Position numbers and translations under genes: made by a program. Below are positions 23,693 to 32,800 of a stretch of DNA of 33,999 nucleotides, in pieces (positions within the stretch are counted from its first letter, which is position 1; every line of letters starts with the position of its first letter). The notes below the pieces were generated by a model, which did not search any database, was not told where the DNA came from, and saw only the letters and a program-made list of their open reading frames with translations. The stretch comes from CAXDOZ01 sp963991145. Its GTDB lineage: Bacteria > Bacteroidota > Bacteroidia > Chitinophagales > JABDMM01. Where the stretch lies: positions 1-33,999 of the forward strand of contig CAXDOZ010000014.1 in the NCBI GenBank assembly GCA_963991145.1. Direction: 5' to 3'.

Positions 23693-23877
23693 ATTGGTAT
23701 TGCGAGCATCTAGTATCTCTATCGAGAAGTCCCTGCCAGGCTGAATATTTATATCGCATTGAAAGGTTATTCAAACCTGTAACAATGGGTCAAAAGGATT
23801 ACTCAAGCTTCATTGAATGAAAATTAAGCCGATAGATAATAGAAAAGCACAGATGCTAATCTGAGACTTACACAAAT
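23693..23877. other. Non-coding spacer with a nested hairpin
   Basis: No convincing coding frame lies between the two terminators. The spacer contains a nested hairpin (23757-23787): outer CATTG/CAATG and inner AGGTT/AACCT with loop ATTCA. A second small hairpin TTCAT-TGA-ATGAA lies at 23809-23821. I see no TAnnTTTG promoter box. Function unknown. Confidence 0.4.
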
Positions 23878-23905
23878 AAAAAAGGGAAGCACAATGGCTT
23901 CCCTT
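23878..23905 (-). terminator. Intrinsic terminator of the 1970-residue protein gene
   Basis: On the minus strand, AAGGGAAGC (23905-23897) pairs perfectly with GCTTCCCTT (23890-23882) around CATTGT, followed by T residues down to 23878. It lies 26 bp after the stop codon. Confidence 0.92.
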
Positions 23906-23931
23906 CTTTATAGGAGGTTGCTTTTGAATTA

Positions 23932-26900
23932 TTAATGAACCACAATCTGTTTAACCAGGTCAGAATCTCCATCTGTAACTCTTACCAGATAGTTTCCTGA
24001 AGCTAGACTGGAAACATCTAATTGATGATGGTGGAATCCATAGACACCGTCAATCTCGTCTCTAGTAACCATTCGGCCTAGAGGATCATAAAGTTCGATC
24101 TGAAGCTCCTTATCAAAGTCACCTGTCAGGTCAATATTGATGAACTGATCAGTTGGGTTTGGATAAACCTCAAAGTTCTCGTCAGTGAACATGTCTTCAA
24201 GGCTTAGCAATACAACATAAACTGTGTCTTGAGATGAGGTAGTACCACAGCTGTTAGACACTGTAAGAGTTGCAAGGAATACTCCACCGCTAGTATAGAT
24301 ATGAGTTGGATCAGAAGTTGTATTTGTAACTCCATCTCCGAAGTCCCATAGATAGCTAGTCGTTTGATTAGTTCCGGCAGATTGATTCTGGAATGAAATT
24401 GTATTGTTCAATCCCCAATATCCAAATGCTGAAACAGGAGTGCTATTCACAGTTACCTGAATAGCGTCGATAACCGGACCACAAGCATCAGTTACCTGAA
24501 CCCAGTAGGTTCCTGTAGTTGATACAGTAATTGTCTGGCTAGTTGCGCCTGTATTCCACAGGTAGGTAGCTCCTGCAAAGAATCCAGCATCAAGAGTCAA
24601 TGAATCACAAACTGAAGTATCAGCTCCAAGCTCAACATTGATGGAAGGAATGTCAAAGTTCACTACAATACTGTTAAGAGTGAAGGTACATCCGTTGAAG
24701 TCTGTAATAACCAGGCTGTAAGTTCCAGCTGGAACATTTGTAGGATCATCAATAGATGGAAGTCCTCCTGTCCATGAATATGTATATGGAGGTGTTCCAC
24801 CAAATGTTGAGATGTAGATCTCACCATCATTAGAACCTGAAGCACAGGTTGCATTTACGATGCTGTCTACAACAGCTGATAGAGCAACTTGAGGTTCAGT
24901 AATGATCATATTGCTTTCAGTACCTGTACATCCGTTATCATCAGTCACAACCAAAGTATAGTTACCAGCAGTAGCGTTAACTAAATAACCAACTGTTGAA
25001 TCTCCGTTACTCCAAGCATAACTCAATGGTGCTACACCACCTACCACGGTGACATTCAATCCACCTGTAGCTGCTCCAAAGCAATCGACATGAGTTATGG
25101 AATCGAGAGTAATAATAATCTCAGGCGGACTCTCAATACTATCTGTGCCTGAATATGTACATCCATTGGCATCTGTTATGGTCATTGAGTATTGTCCTGT
25201 GACCACATTGACCAGATCCTGTGAAGTATCTCCGTTTGACCAACTATAACTGTATGGGGCAAGTCCGCCAACAGGTGTGACATAAATTGCACCAAAGGTA
25301 TCAGGGAAACAGTTGTTGTCCATGATACTATCTACCGTAAAGCTCAGGGTATCAGGCTCGAGAATTACAAAGGTTGTATCAAATGTACAGCCATTCGTAT
25401 CTGTCGCCATCAGAGTATATGATCCAGGACCCAGGTTAGTGATCGTATTAGTTGTATCACCAGTAGACCACATAATGGTAGTTCCAGATCCAGTAGCCGA
25501 TTGCGATCCACCAACCATTGTGATAGAGATCAATCCATTACTGTCATTTTTACAAAGTACATTCTGGAAGCTGTCAATTCTAGCTCTGAATGGTGCAGGC
25601 TCAGTGATGGTAACAAATGTATCCTTAGAACATCCGAAGGTATCAGAAACCGTTAAGTTGTATGTTCCGGCTGGAACACCTGCAATGAAGTCTGTTGTAT
25701 CTCCAGTTGACCAATTGTAGGTATAAGAAGATGCAGGAGCAGCTGAACCTACTGAGTAGTACATTTGAATTCTTGAAACAACACCGGCTGGAGATTCTGA
25801 CATTAAGTCTCCATTATTGGCAACTCCACCAGCAAGACTCGCTTGATAAACAAGTCTTTGAAGGGTTATAGGGTTACCATTGATGTTGGATGGTGCATTG
25901 TTCGCATTAGCATAAGAATTCTGCATTGGTCCACCTCCTCTGGCTCCAATGATTCCAATTACATCACCAGCATTAACTGGAATGTTAACTGGAATAACGG
26001 CAGTTCCAGGAATATTTTGACCAACATAAAGTGTTGTGAAGTTATTACCTGGGCCAGGGAATGGAATTGGAGGACCTACAAAGTTAACTACCTGAATACT
26101 TGATGCGGCAGTTCCAACATCGGTAGGGACTCTTAATCCAGTGATTGTGAAATTAATTGGCGCTGTAAACCAGTAACCTCTAGTCAGGTTTGAGTTAAAG
26201 GTATTCTGATATGGAGGAAGTGGAATGCTATCTGAAGCTCCTTCAGTTAGAACTCCAATAAATGCAGCACCAGTAGAATCTCCGTGACAGGCAACATTTA
26301 CAAGAGAATCGAAATTCACAAGAATATCACCAGGCTCAATTATGGTTACTATACTATCCTGACCTTCCAGTGCGGTAGTACACCCATTCCAGTCAGTCAC
26401 GGTCAATCCATAATCACCAGGTGGAAGATTCGTAAGATCCTGTGATGTATCACCATTACTCCAACTATAGCTAAATGGACTCACTCCACCTACTACGCTA
26501 GTGTAAATTGCTCCAATTGAAACTTGATAGCATAAGTTCTGCTGAATTGAATCAATAATAGCTGCAAATACCGGAGGCTCTGTGACTATAATTCCTGTTG
26601 TATCAAAAGTACATCCTAGAGTATCTGTAACTGTCACCGAATAACTTCCTGCAGGAATACCCGTAGGATCTTCAACCGGTAATAGATTGCTCCAACTATA
26701 TGTATATGTTGCAGATGTTCCTGAACCAGTACCTATTGTACCCCCAGAAGGAGTAGTATAGATAGCGCCTGTAGAATCTGCGAAACAAGCAACATTAGTG
26801 ATGCTGTCCACTGTCATTGAGACAGCAGTAGGTTGAACCAAAGTAAGGTTAGAAATAGTTTCAATACAGCCTAAGGAATCTGAAATAGTCACGCTATAGG

Positions 26901-29844
26901 TTCCAGCAGGAACTCCTATCAGATTTTCATCTGTACTTCCATCACTCCATGAGTAATTATATCCGGTTGTTCCAGAGCCGGTTGGGGCGCCAGGTGCACC
27001 TCCTATTACCGTAATCAGGATTTCTCCTGTACTATCTCCAAAACAGAAGTTATTGATCAATGTATCTACGGTTGCGACAATATCAGTATTACCTACAATT
27101 GTAGTTAATGGTGTAAATGTGCTACAAGCGAGTGAATCTGTTACAGTAAGATCGTAGGTACCAATTGGAACACCAGTAAGGTCTTCTGTGGTAGCACCAT
27201 TACTCCATAAGTAAGTGAATGGAGGTGCTCCACCTGAAATCGTAACCTGAATCTCTCCAGTTGAATCTCCAAAACAAGCAACATCAATAACTGTATCAAT
27301 TGCAATTGCTCCACCGGGTTCAACAACAACCCATACTGGTGAAATCCAAGTACAATTATTACTATCTGTTACTGTAAGGATATAATTGCCAGCCCCAAGA
27401 TTAAATAGATCCTGAGTGGTATCACCAGTATTCCATAAGTAGCTGTAAGGAGCTACTCCACCGCTTACTGATACCTGAATAGAACCAATAGTTACTCCAC
27501 CACAATCATTATCTATGATGGTATCAAGAGTAACATTAAGGGCAGTTGGCTCAGTTAAAGTGATTCCAGCTGTATCAACAACACAACCTCTTGCATCAGT
27601 TACAGTTACTCCGTAGGTTCCTGCAGGAACTCCGAAGAGGCCATTAGAAGTTGTATCTCCAGTGCTCCAAAGAACTGCTAGTGGAATTGTATCTAATCCT
27701 GCATTACAGAAGCCAAAGCGAGTATTTGGACGATTAGCATTGTTTATTGTAGTGTTGTATGGAGTATTACAAGCTACCCCACCATCCTGATACTGCAGAT
27801 ACATTGTATTAGGAGGACCAGGAGTAAATCTCATAGAGTTTGTACCACCCCAATCCAATTTGTCCATACAAATCTCAACGATAAGGTTTGAAACGCCATC
27901 CCATTCGTAAGGGCTTTGGAATACATGATTGGTATACCCACCAGGAGCGGGGGTGTAGTTGCTTACTGTGAATACCTGACTTAACCCTGTTTGGAATCCG
28001 GTTATTGAAGTAACATTTGTACATCCCACAGACAAAGTCAATGTCATTGGATCAGTTCCAGAATGGGTTACTACATCAAAACCTAAGCTGGTGATCTGAC
28101 CACCAGTCATGCCGATTGCCTGTAGCTCAGATGCCAGGAATAAGACTTGCATTCGCTGATCTTCAAATGTGGAATAGAATGGCGATTGCTGGTTCAGAGT
28201 TCCCGTACCAGTTCCCAGATCATATGGGGTTGGCGGATTACAATTTGCTACGGCAGGGCTAGATAATGCACATGTACTAGGCACTCCACCTACAATAGTA
28301 TTTCCACCTGCAATAGTTGTGTAAATGGCTCCCGTAGAATCACCATTACATAAGATGTTGTCAATTGAATCAATTTGCAGAATGATAGGATTTCCAACTT
28401 CAACAATGATAGTATCTGTCAAAGAGCAACTTGGGATAGGGTTTACGCTAAGGATAACTGTATCTGTTTGCCAAACTGGAAGTGTTGAAGCAGTTGTTCC
28501 AGAACCTGTTCCGGAAGAAGTAAACCAGGAATAGGTTGCTCCAGGAATTGTCCCAGGATTTAGAAGGATCGTATCACCAAAGCATAAGAAGGTATCATTA
28601 CCTAAGCTGATAGTTGATTGCTCAAACAGCACTGCCAATGCTGGTACACCTGGACTCTCACAAGTTCCATTTGTGGCACTTGCAAAATATGCTTGAGTAG
28701 ATGTTAGTGAAGGAGTGGTATATGTAGGACCAGTTCCAACTTGAACTCCAGCTGAGTCCCTCCAAATTATAGTTCCAGAAACTGGCACTGCAGAAAGGGT
28801 AACAGCTGATGGAGAACAACCAGAATCACTTAAGGTCGCAGGAAGATCCGGAGTGGGAGAAGTTCTAAAATTAAGAGCTAAGGTATCATTTAAAGGATCA
28901 GTATCTCCTGACCACTTTTGAATTACGACCAGATCGAAAGTATCGGTTCCTGAAAAATCAGCTGTTTGAGAGAAAGTAAAGTTCACTAGTTGACCTGGTG
29001 CTATTGGTCCAGGGATTGTGTCATTCACAAAGGCCCCACCATCAACAGAATAGCATACTGGCAAGTTGCTTATTGGATTACAAGCTAAATTTCTAAGTGA
29101 GAATGTGATTGCTGTAGTACTTGTATTTCCGCATGAATCTCCTGTAGGAGAAATCAATTGAACCATCGCTACATCATCCGGCTGATTGAAGACTTCGACA
29201 TCATCAATAGACATATCAGAAGTGAATGAGGTACCGGTTTGACCTCTAAATCTGAATTCAACGGCAGACTGACCAGCATAAGCACAAAGATCAACTGTTC
29301 TTTGTCTCCAGGGCTGGACATTAGCATATCCAGTTTGCTGTTGACCTTCAATCGAATCGATGACTAACCATGTTGTTCCACCATTCGTAGAAACTTCAAG
29401 GAATAGATCTCCCATCGTTCCTCCAAACATATGATACCAGTATGAAAATACTGGGTGCAAAAGCCCAGTAAAATCAAAGGTTGGCGACACCATAGTAGCA
29501 AGGTTATTTGATCCACTACCAGAGGTTTCTAGAAAAACAAACTGCCCAGTATTCAAGCCTGTGGTATGGTCTAATGCTGAGGTACCCCCAGTACCAAGTC
29601 CAGGACCTGTATTACTTGAAGTACTTGCATTTGTTACACCAGAGGCAACAAGCCAATTAGAAAATGCTGCACCAGCAGCTGCTGTATTGGTCCATCCGCC
29701 ACCAATCGCACAAATTGTGTTGTAGTTATAAGGGGTACAAACGGGATAGGTGTCAAAATTCTCTAAGTATGGATAGGTAGTTATCTGAGCGTAACTGCCA
29801 ATCGCAAAAAATATTGAAACCAGGAGAATAGAAATTCTTTTCAT
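23932..29844 (-). CDS. Giant SprB-type repeat surface protein with T9SS tail
   Basis: The 1970-residue protein has a signal peptide ending near SYAQ (residue 20). Residues about 22-220 form a MAM-like module, about 222-330 a CARDB-like module, and about 330-485 two Ig-like modules. Eleven SprB-type repeats follow (487-1731), each ending in a GTYSVTVTD-like strand. Two of them hold inserted domains of roughly 170-200 residues. One further Ig-like repeat (about 1733-1800), a PKD domain (about 1803-1879, YLWDFGDG) and a type-A T9SS tail (about 1882-1970; VYPNPTDQF, LASGNYLVRV) finish the chain. SprB repeats are known from the gliding adhesin of Flavobacterium, but family members often have other adhesive roles. 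It starts 46 bp after the next gene upstream, likely in one operon. Confidence 0.9.
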   Translation of the reverse strand: MKRISILLVSIFFAIGSYAQITTYPYLENFDTYPVCTPYNYNTICAIGGGWTNTAAAGAAFSNWLVASGVTNASTSSNTGPGLGTGGTSALDHTTGLNTGQFVFLETSGSGSNNLATMVSPTFDFTGLLHPVFSYWYHMFGGTMGDLFLEVSTNGGTTWLVIDSIEGQQQTGYANVQPWRQRTVDLCAYAGQSAVEFRFRGQTGTSFTSDMSIDDVEVFNQPDDVAMVQLISPTGDSCGNTSTTAITFSLRNLACNPISNLPVCYSVDGGAFVNDTIPGPIAPGQLVNFTFSQTADFSGTDTFDLVVIQKWSGDTDPLNDTLALNFRTSPTPDLPATLSDSGCSPSAVTLSAVPVSGTIIWRDSAGVQVGTGPTYTTPSLTSTQAYFASATNGTCESPGVPALAVLFEQSTISLGNDTFLCFGDTILLNPGTIPGATYSWFTSSGTGSGTTASTLPVWQTDTVILSVNPIPSCSLTDTIIVEVGNPIILQIDSIDNILCNGDSTGAIYTTIAGGNTIVGGVPSTCALSSPAVANCNPPTPYDLGTGTGTLNQQSPFYSTFEDQRMQVLFLASELQAIGMTGGQITSLGFDVVTHSGTDPMTLTLSVGCTNVTSITGFQTGLSQVFTVSNYTPAPGGYTNHVFQSPYEWDGVSNLIVEICMDKLDWGGTNSMRFTPGPPNTMYLQYQDGGVACNTPYNTTINNANRPNTRFGFCNAGLDTIPLAVLWSTGDTTSNGLFGVPAGTYGVTVTDARGCVVDTAGITLTEPTALNVTLDTIIDNDCGGVTIGSIQVSVSGGVAPYSYLWNTGDTTQDLFNLGAGNYILTVTDSNNCTWISPVWVVVEPGGAIAIDTVIDVACFGDSTGEIQVTISGGAPPFTYLWSNGATTEDLTGVPIGTYDLTVTDSLACSTFTPLTTIVGNTDIVATVDTLINNFCFGDSTGEILITVIGGAPGAPTGSGTTGYNYSWSDGSTDENLIGVPAGTYSVTISDSLGCIETISNLTLVQPTAVSMTVDSITNVACFADSTGAIYTTPSGGTIGTGSGTSATYTYSWSNLLPVEDPTGIPAGSYSVTVTDTLGCTFDTTGIIVTEPPVFAAIIDSIQQNLCYQVSIGAIYTSVVGGVSPFSYSWSNGDTSQDLTNLPPGDYGLTVTDWNGCTTALEGQDSIVTIIEPGDILVNFDSLVNVACHGDSTGAAFIGVLTEGASDSIPLPPYQNTFNSNLTRGYWFTAPINFTITGLRVPTDVGTAASSIQVVNFVGPPIPFPGPGNNFTTLYVGQNIPGTAVIPVNIPVNAGDVIGIIGARGGGPMQNSYANANNAPSNINGNPITLQRLVYQASLAGGVANNGDLMSESPAGVVSRIQMYYSVGSAAPASSYTYNWSTGDTTDFIAGVPAGTYNLTVSDTFGCSKDTFVTITEPAPFRARIDSFQNVLCKNDSNGLISITMVGGSQSATGSGTTIMWSTGDTTNTITNLGPGSYTLMATDTNGCTFDTTFVILEPDTLSFTVDSIMDNNCFPDTFGAIYVTPVGGLAPYSYSWSNGDTSQDLVNVVTGQYSMTITDANGCTYSGTDSIESPPEIIITLDSITHVDCFGAATGGLNVTVVGGVAPLSYAWSNGDSTVGYLVNATAGNYTLVVTDDNGCTGTESNMIITEPQVALSAVVDSIVNATCASGSNDGEIYISTFGGTPPYTYSWTGGLPSIDDPTNVPAGTYSLVITDFNGCTFTLNSIVVNFDIPSINVELGADTSVCDSLTLDAGFFAGATYLWNTGATSQTITVSTTGTYWVQVTDACGPVIDAIQVTVNSTPVSAFGYWGLNNTISFQNQSAGTNQTTSYLWDFGDGVTNTTSDPTHIYTSGGVFLATLTVSNSCGTTSSQDTVYVVLLSLEDMFTDENFEVYPNPTDQFINIDLTGDFDKELQIELYDPLGRMVTRDEIDGVYGFHHHQLDVSSLASGNYLVRVTDGDSDLVKQIVVH
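25723..26235 (-). other. Domain inserted in SprB-type repeat 7
   Basis: Residues about 1204-1374 interrupt the seventh repeat between its opening strand and its YNWSTGDTT centre. The insert has the pattern of a beta-sandwich seen in other T9SS cargo (TRGYWFTAPINFTITGLRVP, then VIGIIGARG and SRIQMYY). The repeat resumes normally after it. Confidence 0.65.
27691..28302 (-). other. Domain inserted in SprB-type repeat 1
   Basis: Residues about 515-718 interrupt the first repeat after TTIAGG. The insert begins with a Pro-, Gly- and Thr-rich segment. It then has a beta-rich body (FYSTFEDQRMQVLFLASEL, ITSLGFDVV, NLIVEICMDKLDW, RPNTRFGF) of the jelly-roll kind used in many secreted Bacteroidota proteins. 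The repeat resumes at LWSTGDTT. Confidence 0.65.
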
Positions 29845-29890
29845 AAGCCGGTTTATCTCTTTCTAAAAAATGATCCGTTTCAGGGGTTAA

Positions 29891-32800
29891 TTACTTCAAT
29901 AAAACTCGTTGACTAAACTCTTGACCATCAGCTTCTAATCTGATTAGATAAAGACCTTTTGCAAGACCTTCAAGATCTAGAACATGTCCACCTAGAAGCT
30001 CATTTGCTTCAATGGTTTCTGTGCTTACGATCCTTCCTTGAGCATCGATTAAAAGGATATCAAGATCGCCATTAACGGGGTCTAGAGAAGTAGCTTCAAT
30101 ATTTACAATTCCTTCAGTTGGGTTTGGATATACCACCACTCCATTTTCAGATAAAAGGTCTTCAATTGAAGCAACTGGTCTGGTTGGACCATCAACTGTA
30201 ACTGAATCTGTATAAACGTCCACACCACACGGGTTTGTAACCGTAAGAGTTACGAGGTATGTACCACCCCATTCAAAATCATGCGTTGGACTTGTTTGAA
30301 TATCATTACTCTGCTGGAATGTACCATCACCAAAGTTCCAGTCGTACAGGTTATCTCCAGTTGCTGATGTATTGGTGAAAGTAGCTTCAGAACCACTTGT
30401 CACGAATGTGTACGAAGCATTTGGAGGTCCTGATACTGTTACGTTAGCAGCATCAATAGCTGTCTCACAAACATTTTCAATTCTAACAGAATAAGTTCCT
30501 GAGGTTGAAACTGTAAGTGTTTGAGTAGTATCACCAGTTGACCATAGATATGAACTTCCTGGGTTTGTTCCAGGATTCAAGACATATGACAGACATACAG
30601 AGGTATCAGGTCCAAGAGCAGCACTTGCCGTTGGGCTTGAAATATTTACTACTACAGTATCTGTTCCAGAGCAACCGTCTGAGTTTGTTACTTCAACCCA
30701 ATATGATCCACTTACTCCGGCACTAATGATTTGACTCATCATTCCATTACTCCATAGATAAGTAGAACCTGGGTTTCCAGCATCAAGATTAACTGCTGTT
30801 TGACATGAGTTCACATCAGCACCCAGGAATACAAATGGAACAGTGCCTATACCTACATTCACAGAATCCGATGCACTACAATTGTTACGGTCGGTTACAG
30901 TAACTGAATAGTTTCCGGTTGTTGAAACAGGTAGAGTACTGTTGGTTGATCCTGTAGACCAAAGTGCTGTATAACTTGGGTTTCTAGTATCAAGGACAAC
31001 AGGTCCGCCGCAAGCATTCGTATCTGCACCCAGATCAATCATAGGCAATGGAAGGATTGTAACATCAATGGTATCCTGAGATTCACATCCATTGCTGTCA
31101 ATTGCCATTACAGAATATTCTCCATCCATGATAGCTATGATGGTAGAGGTAGTTGCTCCGGTTGACCATAAATAAGATCCTCCCGGCACAGTTGCATCAA
31201 GAAGTGCAGGACCACATGAAGCACCGTCCATTCCAAGATCAACATCCTGACCTTCGAAGTAATCAATCATTACAGTATCTGTCCAATCACATCCAGCTGC
31301 ACCTGTATCAGTCACTACAACAGAGTATGTACCAACTGTATCAACGAGGATTGAATTAGTAGTATCGCCAGTTGACCAAACTCGTGGCAAGCCTGGATAT
31401 CCTGGCTCTAGACTAATCTCAACACCTGGACAGTAAATTGAATCAGGTCCAAAATCAAAAACAGGAGCAAACTCAACCACATTGGTTGAAGGAACTCTGT
31501 TCGACTCACAGAAAACATATCTAACTACCCAGTTATAGAAGAAATAGTAGTTAGGAAGCAAATTGTTGATCGGACCTGTGATTGATGCTACACCAAACAA
31601 ATTGTAAGGATATACACCTCCGGTTTGATTTCTGTAAAGTCCGGTGTTTGTTCCAATTGCATTGATCTGATATCCTTCACCAACTGGAATAGTAAGCTTG
31701 ATAGGAACATCTTGCTGACCTCTTGTTACCGCATTATAGGTAGTAGTAAAGATTAGATTTCCATTTCCATCAAGGATATTGATTACAACCTGCCCGGTAT
31801 CATTGGTATAAACAGTAACCTGCTCAAGAACCATTTCATTAAAGACATCAAATTCTAATCCATCTGGATAGAACTGATAGTTACCGCCCTGACCAATTCC
31901 TGGATTAGGTGCTCCTAAAGAATCTGTTCCACCTGTAACTGCAGAAGCATAATAGGTTGTAGTTGTATTGAGAACTGGAGTAACGAAAGTATCTCCAATC
32001 ATAACCGGTACGGTAGCATTCATTGAATCATACCAGTAGGTCAATGTATTACTGTTTGTGTCGGCAATCAAAGTGAAACTGCTAGGTCCACATGAAGTGT
32101 CTGCACTAACAGTAGGGTCTAAAGGAACAAACCTACTTTCTACTCTTTTACCTAATGTGTCATTTGCTAGGTTTGCGTCATTTGGAATCGTTACTTCAGC
32201 AAATAAGTCATAGAATGCAGGTGTGCTAAGATCCACAGTTGTTCCAAAGGTGAATGTATCTACTGTAAATGCCGGGAATAGTCCTGGAATAGTATCCAGT
32301 ATTGGAGCTCCGCCATTCAAAGTCAATGACATTGCAACATCAGTTTGATCAAGGCAGGTCATATTCTGAACTACTACTCTTACTTGAGTAGAATCAGACA
32401 AACCACAACCATTTGAAGGATCTAAGATTTCCATGATTGCCATATCATCTGTAGCATCATCGAAAATTTCAAAATCATCAATAGCCATATCAGATCGAAA
32501 AGAACCACCCGAGATCCCTCTGAATCTTACCCTAATGACCTGACCCTGGAACTGCGAAAGGTTTACTTCCCTATCCAACCACGGAGCACCATTTGAAGTT
32601 TGTTGCTCCCCATCCAGGAATGGAGTAACATCATCAATCCATGTCACACCGTCATCAGTTGAAACATCTACGTGAAGCTCTCCCATTGTAGAGCCGTACA
32701 TGTGATACCAGAATCTCATCTTAGGACATGGAATCGCAGAAAGGTCAATACATGTAGATATAATATGGAATTCAGTACCCGCAGCCGGACCTGAGGTCTC

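Larger units (their letters stand above)
24655..28386 (-). repeat. Eleven SprB-type protein repeats, two interrupted
   Basis: The repeats at protein level are residues 487-767, 768-844, 845-922, 923-1006, 1007-1091, 1092-1173, 1174-1417, 1418-1499, 1500-1574, 1575-1652 and 1653-1731. The typical unit is about 75-85 residues: a DSI..V.CFGDSTG opening, a GG.. YSWSNGDTTQDL centre and a GTYSVTVTD..GCT ending. Repeats 1 and 7 are longer because of inserted domains. The units are diverged, so they look old rather than newly amplified. Confidence 0.85.

Noticed and set aside
25313..25720. 135-codon plus-strand open frame within the giant repeat gene
   Set aside because: Antisense shadow of the SprB-type repeats; its Val/Pro-rich sequence reflects the complementary codons of the repeated Thr/Gly/Asp-rich strand.
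24655..28386. Possible CRISPR or DNA satellite array
   Set aside because: The periodicity is about 230-250 bp at the protein level, units are diverged in DNA and stay in one reading frame; there are no short identical repeats with unique spacers.
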